A stretch of 64,000 bases of DNA from Streptomyces sp. NBC_01255. Its GTDB lineage: Bacteria > Actinomycetota > Actinomycetes > Streptomycetales > Streptomycetaceae. Within the stretch, counting starts at the first letter, position 1. Every line of letters begins with the position of its first letter. Shown here piece by piece: positions 1 to 13,250 of the stretch. The DNA is taken from positions 8,122,001-8,186,000 of the forward strand of contig NZ_CP108474.1 in the NCBI RefSeq assembly GCF_036226445.1, read 5' to 3'. The notes below the pieces were generated by a model, which was given only the letters and a program-made list of their open reading frames with translations, searched no databases and was not told where the DNA came from. A program made the translations under genes and the position numbers.

Positions 1-25
1 CGGGATTCGGGGCTGCCTCGGACAT
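1..25 (-). CDS. 5' end of a divergent gene (partial, unidentified)
   Basis: A strong AAGGAGG ribosome binding site on the minus strand (33-39) lies 7 bases before an ATG (23-25) that opens a reading frame running off the left edge. Only eight codons are visible, so no family can be named. The gene would diverge from the alcohol dehydrogenase, with the dormancy-type box at 112-125 between them. Call rests on the RBS and ATG alone. Confidence 0.45.
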
Positions 26-111
26 GGCCGTCCCTCCTTCGGAACGTGTACCGGTCTCCACCCTCGCATCCTGACCCGGCCCGCCCCGAGAGTCCGTACG
101 GGCACATCGGG

Positions 112-125
112 GGGCCGACCGGCCC
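112..125. promoter_or_regulatory. DosR/OsdR-like operator box 1
   Basis: The palindrome GGGCCGACCGGCCC has perfect 6-base arms and a 2-base centre. It matches the 14-base layout of the mycobacterial DosR box (GGGAC, four bases, GTCCC). It ends 77 bases before the ATG of the alcohol dehydrogenase and lies about 87 bases from the divergent partial gene. Related boxes stand before other units of this island. Binding by the response regulator encoded at 12513-13199 is inferred. Confidence 0.55.
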
Positions 126-201
126 ATGCGTCGCCCGAGTACCGGACGGAGCCTGGTGGACGGGGACCGCAGCGCCGCGCGACAGGAAGTGGGTGGGCGC
201 C

Positions 202-1281
202 ATGAAGGCACTCGTCTTCCAGGGCACGGGACGGATCGCCTGGCAGGACGTACCCGACCCGGTCATCGAGGATCCCGCCGACGCGATCGTGCGGGTCGAC
301 GCCGTCACCATCTGCGGTACCGACCTGCACATCCTCAAGGGGGACGTCCCCGAGGTGACGCCCGGCCGGGTCCTCGGACACGAGGCGGTCGGCACGGTGG
401 TGGAGACCGGAGACGACGTCCGCACGGTCCGGCCGGGCGACCGCGTCCTGGTCTCCTGCATAACGGCCTGCGGAAGATGCCGCTTCTGCCGTGAGAGCCG
501 CTACGGACAGTGCCGGGGCGGAGGCGGCTGGATCCTCGGCCACACCGTCGACGGCACCCAGGCCGAGTACGTCCGCGTCCCCTTCGCCGACCTGTCCGTC
601 CACCCCCTCCCCGAGTCGATCGACAGCTCCGACGCCGTCCTGCTCGCAGACATCTTCCCCACCGCCTACGAGGTCGGGGTCCTGAACGGCGCGGTGCACC
701 CCTCTGACACAGTGGTCGTGGTCGGTGCGGGCCCCATCGGCCTCGCCGCCGTCATCACGGCGGGCCTCTACAGTCCCGGCCGTATCGTCGCCGTCGACCT
801 CGCCGAGTCCCGGCTGAGCGCCGCGCGCGCCCTCGGCGCGGACGCCACCGTGGACGCCAGGGAAGGACCCGAGCAGCTCGTCGCGGATCTGACCGACGGC
901 CTCGGCGCCGACGTCGTCATGGAGGCCGTCGGTGTCCCGGAGGCGTTCGAGATGTGCACGCGCATGGTCCGACCAGGCGGCAGAGTCGCGAACATCGGAG
1001 TCCACGGAAAGCCCGCGACCCTTCACCTCGAAGACCTGTGGATCAAGGACGTCACGATCACCACCGGCCTGGTGGACACCTCGTCCACGCCCATGCTGCT
1101 GCGCATGATGGCCGCGGGGCGGTTGCCGTCGGCAGAACTGCTCACCCACCGGTTCGAGCTGGGCGAGATGGAGGCGGCCTACGAAGTTTTCGGCCGTGCA
1201 GCCGAGACCGGCGCCATCAAGGTCGCGCTGGGCGGCCCGCAGCACACTGCCTTGAGCCTCCCCGACACGTCGGTGGCCTGA
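202..1281 (+). CDS. Zinc-dependent alcohol dehydrogenase (MDR family)
   Basis: 359-residue medium-chain dehydrogenase that should interconvert an alcohol and aldehyde with NAD(P). Catalytic zinc ligands Cys38 and His60-Glu61 are present, as are the four structural zinc cysteines (90, 93, 96, 104). A Rossmann motif VGAGPIGLAA begins the cofactor domain. The ATG at 202 gives the normal N-terminus; the frame is open further upstream to 46, but that stretch has no family similarity and contains operator box 1. It is the first gene of an operon with the HAD and GH65 genes (stop and next ATG overlap). Substrate unknown; the island context suggests a role in fermentative or low-oxygen metabolism. 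Confidence 0.9.
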   Translation: MKALVFQGTGRIAWQDVPDPVIEDPADAIVRVDAVTICGTDLHILKGDVPEVTPGRVLGHEAVGTVVETGDDVRTVRPGDRVLVSCITACGRCRFCRESRYGQCRGGGGWILGHTVDGTQAEYVRVPFADLSVHPLPESIDSSDAVLLADIFPTAYEVGVLNGAVHPSDTVVVVGAGPIGLAAVITAGLYSPGRIVAVDLAESRLSAARALGADATVDAREGPEQLVADLTDGLGADVVMEAVGVPEAFEMCTRMVRPGGRVANIGVHGKPATLHLEDLWIKDVTITTGLVDTSSTPMLLRMMAAGRLPSAELLTHRFELGEMEAAYEVFGRAAETGAIKVALGGPQHTALSLPDTSVA

Positions 1282-2054
1282 TGAACGGCCGAGGCCCGGG
1301 CTGTCCGCCGCCGGAGAGTGTCGTCCTCGACACCGACGGTGTTCTGCTCGACTCCGCCGTCGTGCACGCGGCGGCGTGGAAGATCGCCTTCGACGCCTGC
1401 CTCGACCGACTGGCTCCCGACAGCGGGACACAGCCTCCCTTCGACGCGGACGCCGAGTACCGTCGACTCGTCGACGGAAGGTCCCGGTACGACGGTGCGG
1501 TGGCCTTCCTCACCGCTCGCGGCCTTCACCTCCCACCGGGCGAGCCTCACGACGCCCCCGGCTGTGGCACGGTCTGGGCCGTCGCGGCGCACAAGGAACG
1601 GGCGTTCGCCGATCTGCTGCGTACCGGAGGCGTCATGGCCTTCGCCGACGTAGGGCCCGCCCTCACGGCCCTGCGCACGGCGGGCGTGCCGTGCGCAGCC
1701 GTCTCCGCCTCCCGGCACGCCCGGACACTGATCCGTGCCGCCGGTCTCGCCGCTCTCCTCACGGTGATCGTGGACGGCGCGGACGCCGCCAGGCATGGCC
1801 TCGCCGGCAAGCCGGATCCCGCGTTGTTCCTGCGGGCTGCCGCCCTCCTGGGCAGCCGCCCGCAGGAGACCGCGGTCGCCGAGGACGCCCTCGCCGGAGT
1901 CGAGGCCGCGCGAAGCGGCGGCTTCGGTCTTGTCGTCGGTGTCGACCGCACACCGCTGGGGCGCGCAGCCGCCCCCCTGCGGGAGAGGGGTGCTGACATG
2001 GTGGTGCCGGATCTGACGACGCTGGTCCGGAGCGTGTGGGGTGAGCGCGGATGA
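1281..2054 (+). CDS. HAD-superfamily hydrolase, beta-phosphoglucomutase type
   Basis: 257-residue HAD protein with the nucleophile motif DTDGVLLDS (Asp17 and Asp19), a helical cap, and a C-terminal SGKPDP-like segment (AGKPDPALF) followed by EDALAGVEAA, which fits motif III/IV. It begins on the last base of the dehydrogenase stop and its own stop overlaps the GH65 start by four bases, so the three are translationally coupled. HAD plus GH65 is the standard pair for disaccharide phosphorolysis: the phosphorylase releases beta-glucose 1-phosphate and the HAD mutase makes glucose 6-phosphate. In M. tuberculosis Rv2006 the two domains are fused; here they are separate genes. Confidence 0.85.
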   Translation: MNGRGPGCPPPESVVLDTDGVLLDSAVVHAAAWKIAFDACLDRLAPDSGTQPPFDADAEYRRLVDGRSRYDGAVAFLTARGLHLPPGEPHDAPGCGTVWAVAAHKERAFADLLRTGGVMAFADVGPALTALRTAGVPCAAVSASRHARTLIRAAGLAALLTVIVDGADAARHGLAGKPDPALFLRAAALLGSRPQETAVAEDALAGVEAARSGGFGLVVGVDRTPLGRAAAPLRERGADMVVPDLTTLVRSVWGERG

Positions 2055-4441
2055 CCACCGGCTGGACGTGGCGCTACGACCGGTACGAACCGGAACGCGA
2101 GCCACTGGTCGAAGCCCTCTGCACCCTCGGCAACGGCCGTTTCGCCACCCGGGGCTCCGCGCCCGAGTGCCCCGCCGGGGGTGCGCACTACCCGGGCACC
2201 TACCTGGCCGGCTGCTACGACCGGCTCACCTCGGTCGTCGCGGGCGAGCGGGTCGAGAACGAGGACCTTGTCAACCTTCCGAACTGGACGCTGCTGCGCT
2301 ACCGCTGCCTCCCGGACGACGGTCCGCCGGGCGAGTGGCTCACTCCCGACGCCGGCGAACTGCGCCACTACGACGTGCACCTCGACCTGCGTGCGGGGGT
2401 TCTCACGCGACGTCTGTTCTTCCAGGACGCCCGCGGGCGGGGCCTGCGCGTCAGTCACATCCGCCTCGTTCACATGGGAGAACCCGGACTGGCGGCCCAG
2501 TGCACACTCTTCCGCGCCTACGGCTGGAGCGGTGCCGTCGAGGTGCGGTCCCTGCTCGACGGCGCCGTCACCAACGCCGGAGTCGAGCGCTACCGGCGTC
2601 TTGACGGGCGCCATCTCACCGACGTCCGGACCGGATTCGAGCACGACGGCATCGCCTGGATCTCCTGCCGTACCGTCGACTCGGGTATCCGGATCGCCAT
2701 GGCCGTGCGCACGGTCACCCGCCCCTCGCGGTCCGCGCGGGAGGCGGCCACGTCGGTCGGCACCGAGCAGGCGTACCACCTGCCAGTCGTTCCCCGCCGC
2801 TCGGCGATGGTCGTGAAGACTCTGGCGCTGCACACATCAATGGACTGGCCCTCCGCCGACTCGCTCACGGCAGCCACTGACGTGATCGCTCGCACTCCCG
2901 CCTTTCCTCAGCTGCTCTCCTCTCACAGGGCGGCATGGCGGCGCGTCTGGGAAGAGGGGGAGTTGCAGGTGCCCGGGGAGGCGGGGCGCATCCTGCGGCT
3001 GCACGAGTTCCACCTGCTTCAGACGCTCTCCCCGCACACGGCGGCCCTCGACGTGGGCGTGCCCGCGAGGGGACTGCACGGTGAGGCGTACCGGGGGCAC
3101 GTCTTCTGGGACGAGCTCTTCGTCCTGCCCTACCTCGACCTCCACTTCCCCGAGGTGGCCCGGGCGCTGCTCATGTACCGGCACCGCCGACTGCCGGCCG
3201 CCCGCGCGGCCGCCCGCCACGCCGGCCTGCCAGGGGCCATGTACCCATGGCAGAGCGCGAGTTCCGGCCGGGAGGAGACCCAGGCCCTGCACCTCAACCC
3301 GCGCTCAGGACGCTGGCTGCCCGACCACTCCCGGCTCCAGCGCCACGTGGGCTCGGCCGTCGCGTTCAACGTCTGGAAGTACGCCCAGGCCACCGGCGAC
3401 CGTGGATTCCTCCACTCCGCCGGGGCGGAGATCCTCCTTGAGGTGGCCCGCTTCTGGTCCGGGGCCGCCACGTTCGACCCGGCGCTCGGCCGCTACCGCA
3501 TCCGCGGGGTCGTGGGACCGGACGAGTACCACGACGCCTATCCCGATGCCACGACCCCGGGCATCGACGACAACGCCTACACCAATGCGACCGCCGCCTG
3601 GGTACTCGCGCGCGGCCTCGACCTGCTTGGTGACCTGCCCGCGGCTCGCCGCTCGGAACTCTCGGAGCAACTCTCGCTGGACGCAGCCGAGATCGCTCGC
3701 TGGGAGGACGTCTCCCGACGCCTGCACGTGCCGTTCCACCACGGCGTGGTGAGCCAGTTCGAGGGGTACGGCGCGCTGGCGGATCTCGACTGGGACGATT
3801 ATCGGGCCCGGTACGGCGACATCCGCAGGCTCGACCGGATCCTGGAGGCCGAGGGCGACACCGTCAACCGCTACCAGGCGTCGAAGCAGGCCGACACCCT
3901 CATGCTCGGCTACCTGTTCCGGCCCGATGAGCTGTCCGACCTGTTCGGCCGGCTCGGCTACGCGGTGGACGACGAGATGTGGCGTGCGACCGTCTCGTAC
4001 CACCTGCGGCGCACCAGCCACGGCTCGACGCTCAGCAGTCTCGTCCACGGCTGGGTGCTGGCCCGGCAGAAGGGCCGCGACGCCTGGCGCTACTGCGAGG
4101 AGGCCCTGCTCGCCGACGTGGCCGACGTCCAGGGCGGAACGACCGGCGAGGGTGTCCATCTCGGCGCCATGGCGGGCACGATCGATCTGGTCGAGCGGGG
4201 GATCACCGGCCTGGAAACGGGACCGGAGGGGCTTCGGGTGGCTCCGGTGGCGCTGGCGGAGATCCCGCGCTTCACCTTCACCCTGTGCTGCGGCCGTCAT
4301 CGAGGAGTGCGCCTGCGGATCCTCCCCGGGCGGCTGGCCATCAAGGTTCCCGCCTCGCCCGAGGGCCCGCTCGCCGTCGTCCTCCCCGGCGACCGGCGGC
4401 TCACTGTCGCACCAGGACAGGAGCGTTGGTTCCGTCTGTGA
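2051..4441 (+). CDS. Glycoside hydrolase family 65 protein (trehalose/maltose/kojibiose phosphorylase type)
   Basis: 796-residue protein with the full GH65 layout: N-terminal beta-sandwich, (alpha/alpha)6 barrel and small C-terminal beta domain. The catalytic acid lies in GPDEYH (Glu near residue 492), and the family segment SKQADTLML follows near 611, then RRTSHGSTLS, part of the phosphate site in phosphorylases. Expected reaction is phosphorolysis of an alpha-linked glucose disaccharide, possibly trehalose. It is the last gene of the dehydrogenase-HAD-GH65 operon and converges on the nitroreductase with a 10-base gap. Linkage specificity cannot be read from sequence. Confidence 0.87.
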   Translation: MTTGWTWRYDRYEPEREPLVEALCTLGNGRFATRGSAPECPAGGAHYPGTYLAGCYDRLTSVVAGERVENEDLVNLPNWTLLRYRCLPDDGPPGEWLTPDAGELRHYDVHLDLRAGVLTRRLFFQDARGRGLRVSHIRLVHMGEPGLAAQCTLFRAYGWSGAVEVRSLLDGAVTNAGVERYRRLDGRHLTDVRTGFEHDGIAWISCRTVDSGIRIAMAVRTVTRPSRSAREAATSVGTEQAYHLPVVPRRSAMVVKTLALHTSMDWPSADSLTAATDVIARTPAFPQLLSSHRAAWRRVWEEGELQVPGEAGRILRLHEFHLLQTLSPHTAALDVGVPARGLHGEAYRGHVFWDELFVLPYLDLHFPEVARALLMYRHRRLPAARAAARHAGLPGAMYPWQSASSGREETQALHLNPRSGRWLPDHSRLQRHVGSAVAFNVWKYAQATGDRGFLHSAGAEILLEVARFWSGAATFDPALGRYRIRGVVGPDEYHDAYPDATTPGIDDNAYTNATAAWVLARGLDLLGDLPAARRSELSEQLSLDAAEIARWEDVSRRLHVPFHHGVVSQFEGYGALADLDWDDYRARYGDIRRLDRILEAEGDTVNRYQASKQADTLMLGYLFRPDELSDLFGRLGYAVDDEMWRATVSYHLRRTSHGSTLSSLVHGWVLARQKGRDAWRYCEEALLADVADVQGGTTGEGVHLGAMAGTIDLVERGITGLETGPEGLRVAPVALAEIPRFTFTLCCGRHRGVRLRILPGRLAIKVPASPEGPLAVVLPGDRRLTVAPGQERWFRL

Positions 4442-4451
4442 CGAGGACGGT

Positions 4452-5441
4452 TCATTCGAAGCTGAGCACTTCGGAGACCGGCCGGCGGGGCGTGGCCCGC
4501 CCCTGGGGACCGTAGCCCAGGCGGAACACCATGTGGACGAAGCTGACCGTCGAGCCGGGATCACGTGCGTCGGAACGGAGTTCGGGCCACTCCAGGGGCT
4601 GGGACATGAGGGAGGTGGCGAGACCGTCGAGGGTGGCCTGCAGCAGGACGCGTTGCATGGCCTGGCCCGCCTCCAGCCATTGCTGCGGGGTGTCGTCGGC
4701 AGTGCCGAGCAGCGCGAGCTGCGGGCGCTTCTCGAAGCGTGCCGCGACACGGCCGGACACGTGGCGGGTGGCGTCGAAATCCCTGGCGGGGGAGGTCACG
4801 TCGTACTGCCGTGGGCCGAAGGCGTACGAGGGAATGCCCTCGGTGCCGGGGCCTTCCCCGGCCGCGCCCGTGCGTGTCCAGGCGGCGATCTCCGCTCGTA
4901 CGGCCTCGTCCGCCGCCTCGAACAGTTCGGAGGCGTGGACGAGGCTCATGACGGTGTCGGTGTGCCACTCACCCGGTACGACCAGTCGGCAGCCCTCCAG
5001 GAACGCCGCGGCACGGAGCCCGTCGACCACCTCGGAGGGGATCCGCTCCTCGGTGAAGGGGAACCGGCTGGTGTGCCGGCGCGCGAGGGCGGGGTACAGC
5101 GCGGCGAGCGCGGCGTCGGCATCTTCCGGACGGCCGAGGCGCACGTCGGCCAGGTACCAGGGGTCCGCGGGCTCGGGCAGTGGCCGGACTTCGGCGTGCA
5201 GGCCTCTGTGCGCGGCGGCGACCCGTAGACCGAACAAGGCGGCGCCGCAGCCGAGGTGGAGGGCGCGGTGGTCGGGGTCCTGGTGCGGCATGCCGCGCAG
5301 GGGATCGCCGTGCAGCTCGATGACGCCCGCACCCGTCCTGCACAAGAACTTCCAGGGCTGTGCGTTGTGCATGGAGGGTGCCGTGACGGCGTCCTCGATC
5401 AGCGAGGTCACGAGCGGTCGGGTCAGAGCGGTGGTAGACAC
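4452..5441 (-). CDS. Acg-like nitroreductase family protein
   Basis: 329-residue protein related to mycobacterial Acg (Rv2032) and Rv3131, an unusual nitroreductase branch whose Acg member binds FMN but lacks a normal NAD(P)H site. The flavin segment SMHNAQPWKF lies near residue 23, and a second half-domain carries EAGQAMQRVLLQAT. The GTG at 5441 is chosen because it opens the conserved N-terminus; the frame stays open upstream through unconserved residues. The CBS-BON gene ends 22 bases upstream, so the two form one unit led by box 2. Acg is a classical DosR regulon member, which supports the island assignment. Confidence 0.82.
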   Translation of the reverse strand: MSTTALTRPLVTSLIEDAVTAPSMHNAQPWKFLCRTGAGVIELHGDPLRGMPHQDPDHRALHLGCGAALFGLRVAAAHRGLHAEVRPLPEPADPWYLADVRLGRPEDADAALAALYPALARRHTSRFPFTEERIPSEVVDGLRAAAFLEGCRLVVPGEWHTDTVMSLVHASELFEAADEAVRAEIAAWTRTGAAGEGPGTEGIPSYAFGPRQYDVTSPARDFDATRHVSGRVAARFEKRPQLALLGTADDTPQQWLEAGQAMQRVLLQATLDGLATSLMSQPLEWPELRSDARDPGSTVSFVHMVFRLGYGPQGRATPRRPVSEVLSFE

Positions 5442-5463
5442 GGTGCGTCCTGTCTGCGGTGAG

Positions 5464-6090
5464 TCACCAAGAGATGTCGTGCGGAGTACGGGTGGAGGAC
5501 GCGAGGCGGGTGTCGTCTTCGTGGAAGGACAGCCGGTCCACGACGGCGACGACACCGTCGACCCTCTCGGCGAGTCCGACGAGCATCAGGGCCTGACTCC
5601 GTCGTCGCACGCGGCCCCCCAGCGTCACCACGCCGTCCAGGACTTGCACGTCCACTGCGTCCCCGGGCAGGTCCAGGGCATCCGTGAGGACGTCCTCACG
5701 GATGCGGCGGCGTATCTCCGCGTCCGGACGGAGGTAGACACAGAGAAGATCGCGGCGGGTCACGATGCCGACCAGTCGTTCCTCCTCGTCGACCACGGGG
5801 AGACGCTCGACTCCACGGCGCACCATCAGCCGTGCCGCGTCCGCCACCGTCTCCTCGGCGTGGACCGTGACGGCCGGGGTGCTCATCAGCTTCCGTACGG
5901 TCAGCTCGTGGCGGGCCAGGAGGTCGCTCTCGGAGACGACACCGACGACATGATCGTCCTCGTCCACGACGGGAACCCCGCTGATGTCGTGCTCGGCGAG
6001 CATCTTCGCCACCTCCCTGAACGACGCCGCAGGGACGGCGGAGACCACGTCGTCGGTCATCAGGCCCCCGACCTTCATGTGCTTCATCAC
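5464..6090 (-). CDS. CBS-domain pair with C-terminal BON domain
   Basis: 208-residue cytoplasmic protein. Two CBS motifs occupy about residues 8-130 (segments ISGVPVVDEDDHVVGVVS and VERLPVVDEEERLVGIVT), followed by a BON domain of about 60 residues with the VTLGGRVRRR strand. CBS pairs bind adenine nucleotides; Hrp1 (Rv2626c) of the DosR regulon is a comparable dormancy protein. Start could be ATG 6090 or the second ATG three bases on. First gene of the unit with the nitroreductase and divergent from the first stress protein; operator box 2 is 77 bases upstream. A paralogue lies at 13251-13889. Confidence 0.85.
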   Translation of the reverse strand: MMKHMKVGGLMTDDVVSAVPAASFREVAKMLAEHDISGVPVVDEDDHVVGVVSESDLLARHELTVRKLMSTPAVTVHAEETVADAARLMVRRGVERLPVVDEEERLVGIVTRRDLLCVYLRPDAEIRRRIREDVLTDALDLPGDAVDVQVLDGVVTLGGRVRRRSQALMLVGLAERVDGVVAVVDRLSFHEDDTRLASSTRTPHDISW

Positions 6091-6166
6091 CGCGCCTCCT
6101 GTTCGAGGGTTCGACCGGTGTGCTGTCCCGTGACACCACCCTCCACCGCACGCTCGGGGTCGGCGA

Positions 6167-6180
6167 GGGCCGAATGGCCC
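6167..6180. promoter_or_regulatory. DosR/OsdR-like operator box 2
   Basis: GGGCCGAATGGCCC, with 5 of 6 arm positions paired. It starts 77 bases before the CBS-BON start codon, matching the distance of box 1 to its gene. It differs from box 4 (14435-14448) at a single base. Confidence 0.6.
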
Positions 6181-6236
6181 ACCCTCAGGCCCGAACGGGC
6201 TCGTCGCTGCCGGCCCGCGCTCTGCCCCGCCCGGGT

Positions 6237-6251
6237 GGGACCTTTGGTCCC
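6237..6251. promoter_or_regulatory. DosR/OsdR-like operator box 3
   Basis: GGGACCTTTGGTCCC is a perfect palindrome with a 3-base centre and closely resembles the mycobacterial DosR half-site GGGACTT. It is 15 bases rather than 14, so spacing differs by one from the other boxes. It ends 83 bases before the first universal stress protein gene, whose operon runs through to the sensor kinase. Confidence 0.6.
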
Positions 6252-6333
6252 GTCATTGGCCCCAGCGGCCCTCCGGCCGCTCGGGACCAGCTGCCAGGGT
6301 GGAAGGAGTCCCCGGACCGCGTGAGGAGGAGCA

Positions 6334-7236
6334 ATGGACGGAACCTCAGCCCGTCCCGGCCCCGGCAGGGTCGTCGTCGGCGTCGACGGATCACCGTCCG
6401 CACGCACGGCGCTGATGTGGGCGGCAGCGGAGGCGGCCCTGCGGGGCAGCACTCTCTGCCTCGTCCATGCAACCGGCACGGACACACCGGCCCCGTTTCT
6501 GTCCCAGGCGGAGATCGCCAGGAACCGGCAGGCGGGAAGGGAACTGCTCGACCGGACCGCCGAGGCGATCACGGCGCGCCACCCGAAGCTGACGGTCGTC
6601 ACGGAACTCACCGAGGGTGGAGCCCCCGACGGTCTGCGCCGAGCTGCCGCCCTTACCGGCACGATCGTCGTCGGACACCGGGGCCTCGGCGGATTCTCCT
6701 CGTTGTTGCTCGGATCGGTCGGTCTCGAGGTCGCGGCCGCTGCCACCACGCCCGTGGTCGTGGTGCGCGGTACAGCGGAGCCCGTCGAGGCGGGCGTGGT
6801 TCTCGTGGCGGTGCGGGACGAGGCCGACGTGGGATGTGCCCGTGCGGCGGCACGCGAGGCCCTGCTGCGCAAGATACCTCTGCGGCTCCTGCACATCTGG
6901 AGTGCCGGGCTGTCCGCCCGCTCACGGGCCGTGCTGCACAACGGCGACGACGGGATCGCCGGCGATCACGTTCGCGTCATGGCCTCGGTCTCGGACCGGG
7001 TCCGGGAGGAGTTCCCGGGACTCACCGTGCACGCCGACGGTCAGGAGGGCCGTAGCGTCCCCGGGGCCCTCGTGGACGCGTCGCACCACGCAGACCTTCT
7101 GGTCGTCGGTGGCCGGCGTTCGCCCGGATACCTCGGACCCACCATCGGACAGACCACGCTCGGCCTGCTGCAGCACGCCCACTGCCCTGTGGAGCTCATC
7201 CCCCGGCAAGGCCCCGGACATGGGAGCACGTCGTGA
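6334..7236 (+). CDS. Universal stress protein, tandem UspA domains
   Basis: 300-residue protein with two UspA folds. Domain 1 starts RVVVGVDGSPSARTAL and ends with the ATP-type signature GHRGLGGFSSLLLGSV; domain 2 ends with VVGGRRSPGYLGPTIG. Domain 2 lacks the clear GVDGS opening, so only the first is likely to bind ATP in the usual way. An RBS (GAGGAG) precedes the ATG. It leads the operon USP-USP-ATPase-kinase; the next gene starts inside its stop (GTGA). Rv2005c and other DosR members have the same architecture. Confidence 0.9.
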   Translation: MDGTSARPGPGRVVVGVDGSPSARTALMWAAAEAALRGSTLCLVHATGTDTPAPFLSQAEIARNRQAGRELLDRTAEAITARHPKLTVVTELTEGGAPDGLRRAAALTGTIVVGHRGLGGFSSLLLGSVGLEVAAAATTPVVVVRGTAEPVEAGVVLVAVRDEADVGCARAAAREALLRKIPLRLLHIWSAGLSARSRAVLHNGDDGIAGDHVRVMASVSDRVREEFPGLTVHADGQEGRSVPGALVDASHHADLLVVGGRRSPGYLGPTIGQTTLGLLQHAHCPVELIPRQGPGHGSTS

Positions 7237-8093
7237 CACGCACCAGGGATCGCCGTGACATCGCCGTCGGTATCGACCCGGTCAGGAACGGGCACCTCGC
7301 CCTTGCCTGGGCCGCGGACGAGGCTCGATTGCGAGGCGCGGGACTGCGCCTGGTGGTCGCGGTACCCCCGCGGCGCGACACCCGACACGCCGACGACACC
7401 GCTCGGCACCTGGCACAGCGGCAGGCCTGCACGGAAGCTCTGCGTACGGCACTCGCCTGGGCGCACGCCCGGCAGCCGGACATCGAAGCCACCTCCTCCC
7501 TTCTTGACGGCTTCCCGGCGGCAGTCCTGGCCGCTCTGTCGAACGAGGCCGGCCTGATCGTGCTCGGATCACGGCACCTCAGCCGCCCCGAGGAGTTCCT
7601 GAGCGCCGGTTCCCTGGTGGTCCCGGTCACCGCGAAGGCGCACTGCCCGGTGGTCGTCGTGGGCGACGCGGAGCACGTCACGCAGGAGACGCCCTACCTC
7701 GTGGTCGGCATCGACGGCAGCGAGTCCTCACGGGCCGCCCTGGCCTGGGCCTTCGAGGAAGCAGACCTCCGGCGCTGCGCCCTGCGGGCCATCGCCGTCT
7801 GGCAGCCCCCCGTCTTCACCCTGCACAGCGGTGACACGCTGTTCTCCGCCGAACGCCGCCTGCTCTCGGAGACCACCGCCGGGTGGGCGGAGAAATACCC
7901 CGACGTCCGGCTCACACACGAGGTGCTCATCGGCTCGCCCGTCGAGACGCTGGCGGACGCCGCCGAACACGCACTGGCCGTCGTCGTCGGCCGCAGGGGC
8001 CGGGGCGGGTACACCGGGATGCGCGTCGGCTCCGTCGTCCACGGGCTGCTGCACCGCGCCCACTGCCCGGTGATCACCGTCCCCGTGGGGTGA
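7233..8093 (+). CDS. Universal stress protein, tandem UspA domains
   Basis: 286-residue two-domain UspA protein. Domain 1 opens IAVGIDPVRNGHLALAWA (a divergent GxDxS motif). Domain 2 is canonical, opening LVVGIDGSESSRAALAWA near residue 152 and closing VVGRRGRGGYTGMRVGSV, the Walker-like G2-9-G(S/T) pattern for ATP. Its GTG start overlaps the previous stop by four bases, and the P-type ATPase follows after seven bases. Together the two stress proteins suggest nucleotide-dependent signalling during dormancy, by analogy with the mycobacterial regulon. Confidence 0.9.
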   Translation: MTRTRDRRDIAVGIDPVRNGHLALAWAADEARLRGAGLRLVVAVPPRRDTRHADDTARHLAQRQACTEALRTALAWAHARQPDIEATSSLLDGFPAAVLAALSNEAGLIVLGSRHLSRPEEFLSAGSLVVPVTAKAHCPVVVVGDAEHVTQETPYLVVGIDGSESSRAALAWAFEEADLRRCALRAIAVWQPPVFTLHSGDTLFSAERRLLSETTAGWAEKYPDVRLTHEVLIGSPVETLADAAEHALAVVVGRRGRGGYTGMRVGSVVHGLLHRAHCPVITVPVG

Positions 8094-8100
8094 GCGGGCC

Positions 8101-12506
<4,406 letters not shown>

Positions 12507-12512
12507 AGGCTT

Positions 12513-13199
12513 CTACGTCCCCTCGGCGTCGTGCTCGTGGACCTGCGCGGCGATGACGGCGGCCTGTACGCGGCGTTCCACGCCGAGTTTGCCGAGCAGC
12601 CGGGAGATGTGGTTCTTGACGGTCTTCTCCGACAGATAGAGCCGCTTGGCGATCTGCCGGTTGGTGAGTCCCTCGCCGATGAGTTCGAGCACCGACCGCT
12701 CCCTGTCGGACAGCACCGCGAGCCGCTCGTCCTCCGGCGGTTTCGCCGGCTCGGGGTCGCGCAGCGAGTGCATCAGCCGGGCGGTGGTGGCCGGGTCGAG
12801 CATCGACTGCCCGGTGGCCACGGTCCGTACGGCCGCCACCAGATCCGACCCCTTGATCTGCTTCAGGACGTACCCGGCCGCCCCAGCCATGATCGCGTCG
12901 AGGAGAGCGTCCTCGTCGTCGAACGACGTCAGCATCAGGCACGCCACGTCAGGCATCCGAGACCGCAGCTCCCGGCACACGGAGATGCCGTCTCCGTCGG
13001 GCAGCCGCACGTCGAGGACCGCCACGTCCGGGCGCAGGGCGGGGCCCCTGGCCAGTGCCTGCTCCGCACTTGCCGCCTCGCCGACCACTTCCATGTCGGG
13101 CTCGTCGTCGATCAGGTCGCGAAGGCCCCGGCGGACGACCTCGTGGTCATCGACGAGGAACACCCGCGTGGGTGCGGTGGCTGCCGGCAGATCGGACAT
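12513..13199 (-). CDS. NarL/LuxR-family response regulator, DosR/OsdR-like
   Basis: 228-residue regulator. Receiver domain about 11-130 with acidic pocket VDDHE, phosphoacceptor Asp63 in [11 protein letters not shown], and LKQIKGSDL near its end; C-terminal LuxR helix-turn-helix with [20 protein letters not shown]. The KQIKGSDL and [13 protein letters not shown] segments are typical of the DosR branch. The ATG at 13199 gives a family-length N-terminus; an upstream extension to 13238 is not conserved. Third gene of a unit with the cyclic-nucleotide-fold and CBS-BON genes (gap 51 bases), itself headed by box 4, which implies autoregulation. Partner kinase is at 10773-12506. Confidence 0.88.
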   Translation of the reverse strand: MSDLPAATAPTRVFLVDDHEVVRRGLRDLIDDEPDMEVVGEAASAEQALARGPALRPDVAVLDVRLPDGDGISVCRELRSRMPDVACLMLTSFDDEDALLDAIMAGAAGYVLKQIKGSDLVAAVRTVATGQSMLDPATTARLMHSLRDPEPAKPPEDERLAVLSDRERSVLELIGEGLTNRQIAKRLYLSEKTVKNHISRLLGKLGVERRVQAAVIAAQVHEHDAEGT

Positions 13200-13250
13200 G
13201 GCGACCCCTGCGATCGGTGGGTTCGTATCCGCCCCCACAAGGATTGTCCG

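Noticed and set aside
46..201. Extension of the alcohol dehydrogenase upstream of 202
   Set aside because: The frame is open but the residues are unlike the family and the stretch contains operator box 1; the ATG at 202 gives the normal N-terminus.
954..2054. 366-codon open frame covering the HAD gene
   Set aside because: Only the part from 1281 is HAD; the upstream part is a shifted reading of the dehydrogenase.
1547..2833. Long minus-strand frames over the HAD/GH65 genes (also 3305-4750 and 7728-10677)
   Set aside because: Low-complexity Arg/Ala/Pro-rich antisense frames typical of GC-rich DNA, with no domain and no RBS, opposite well-supported genes.
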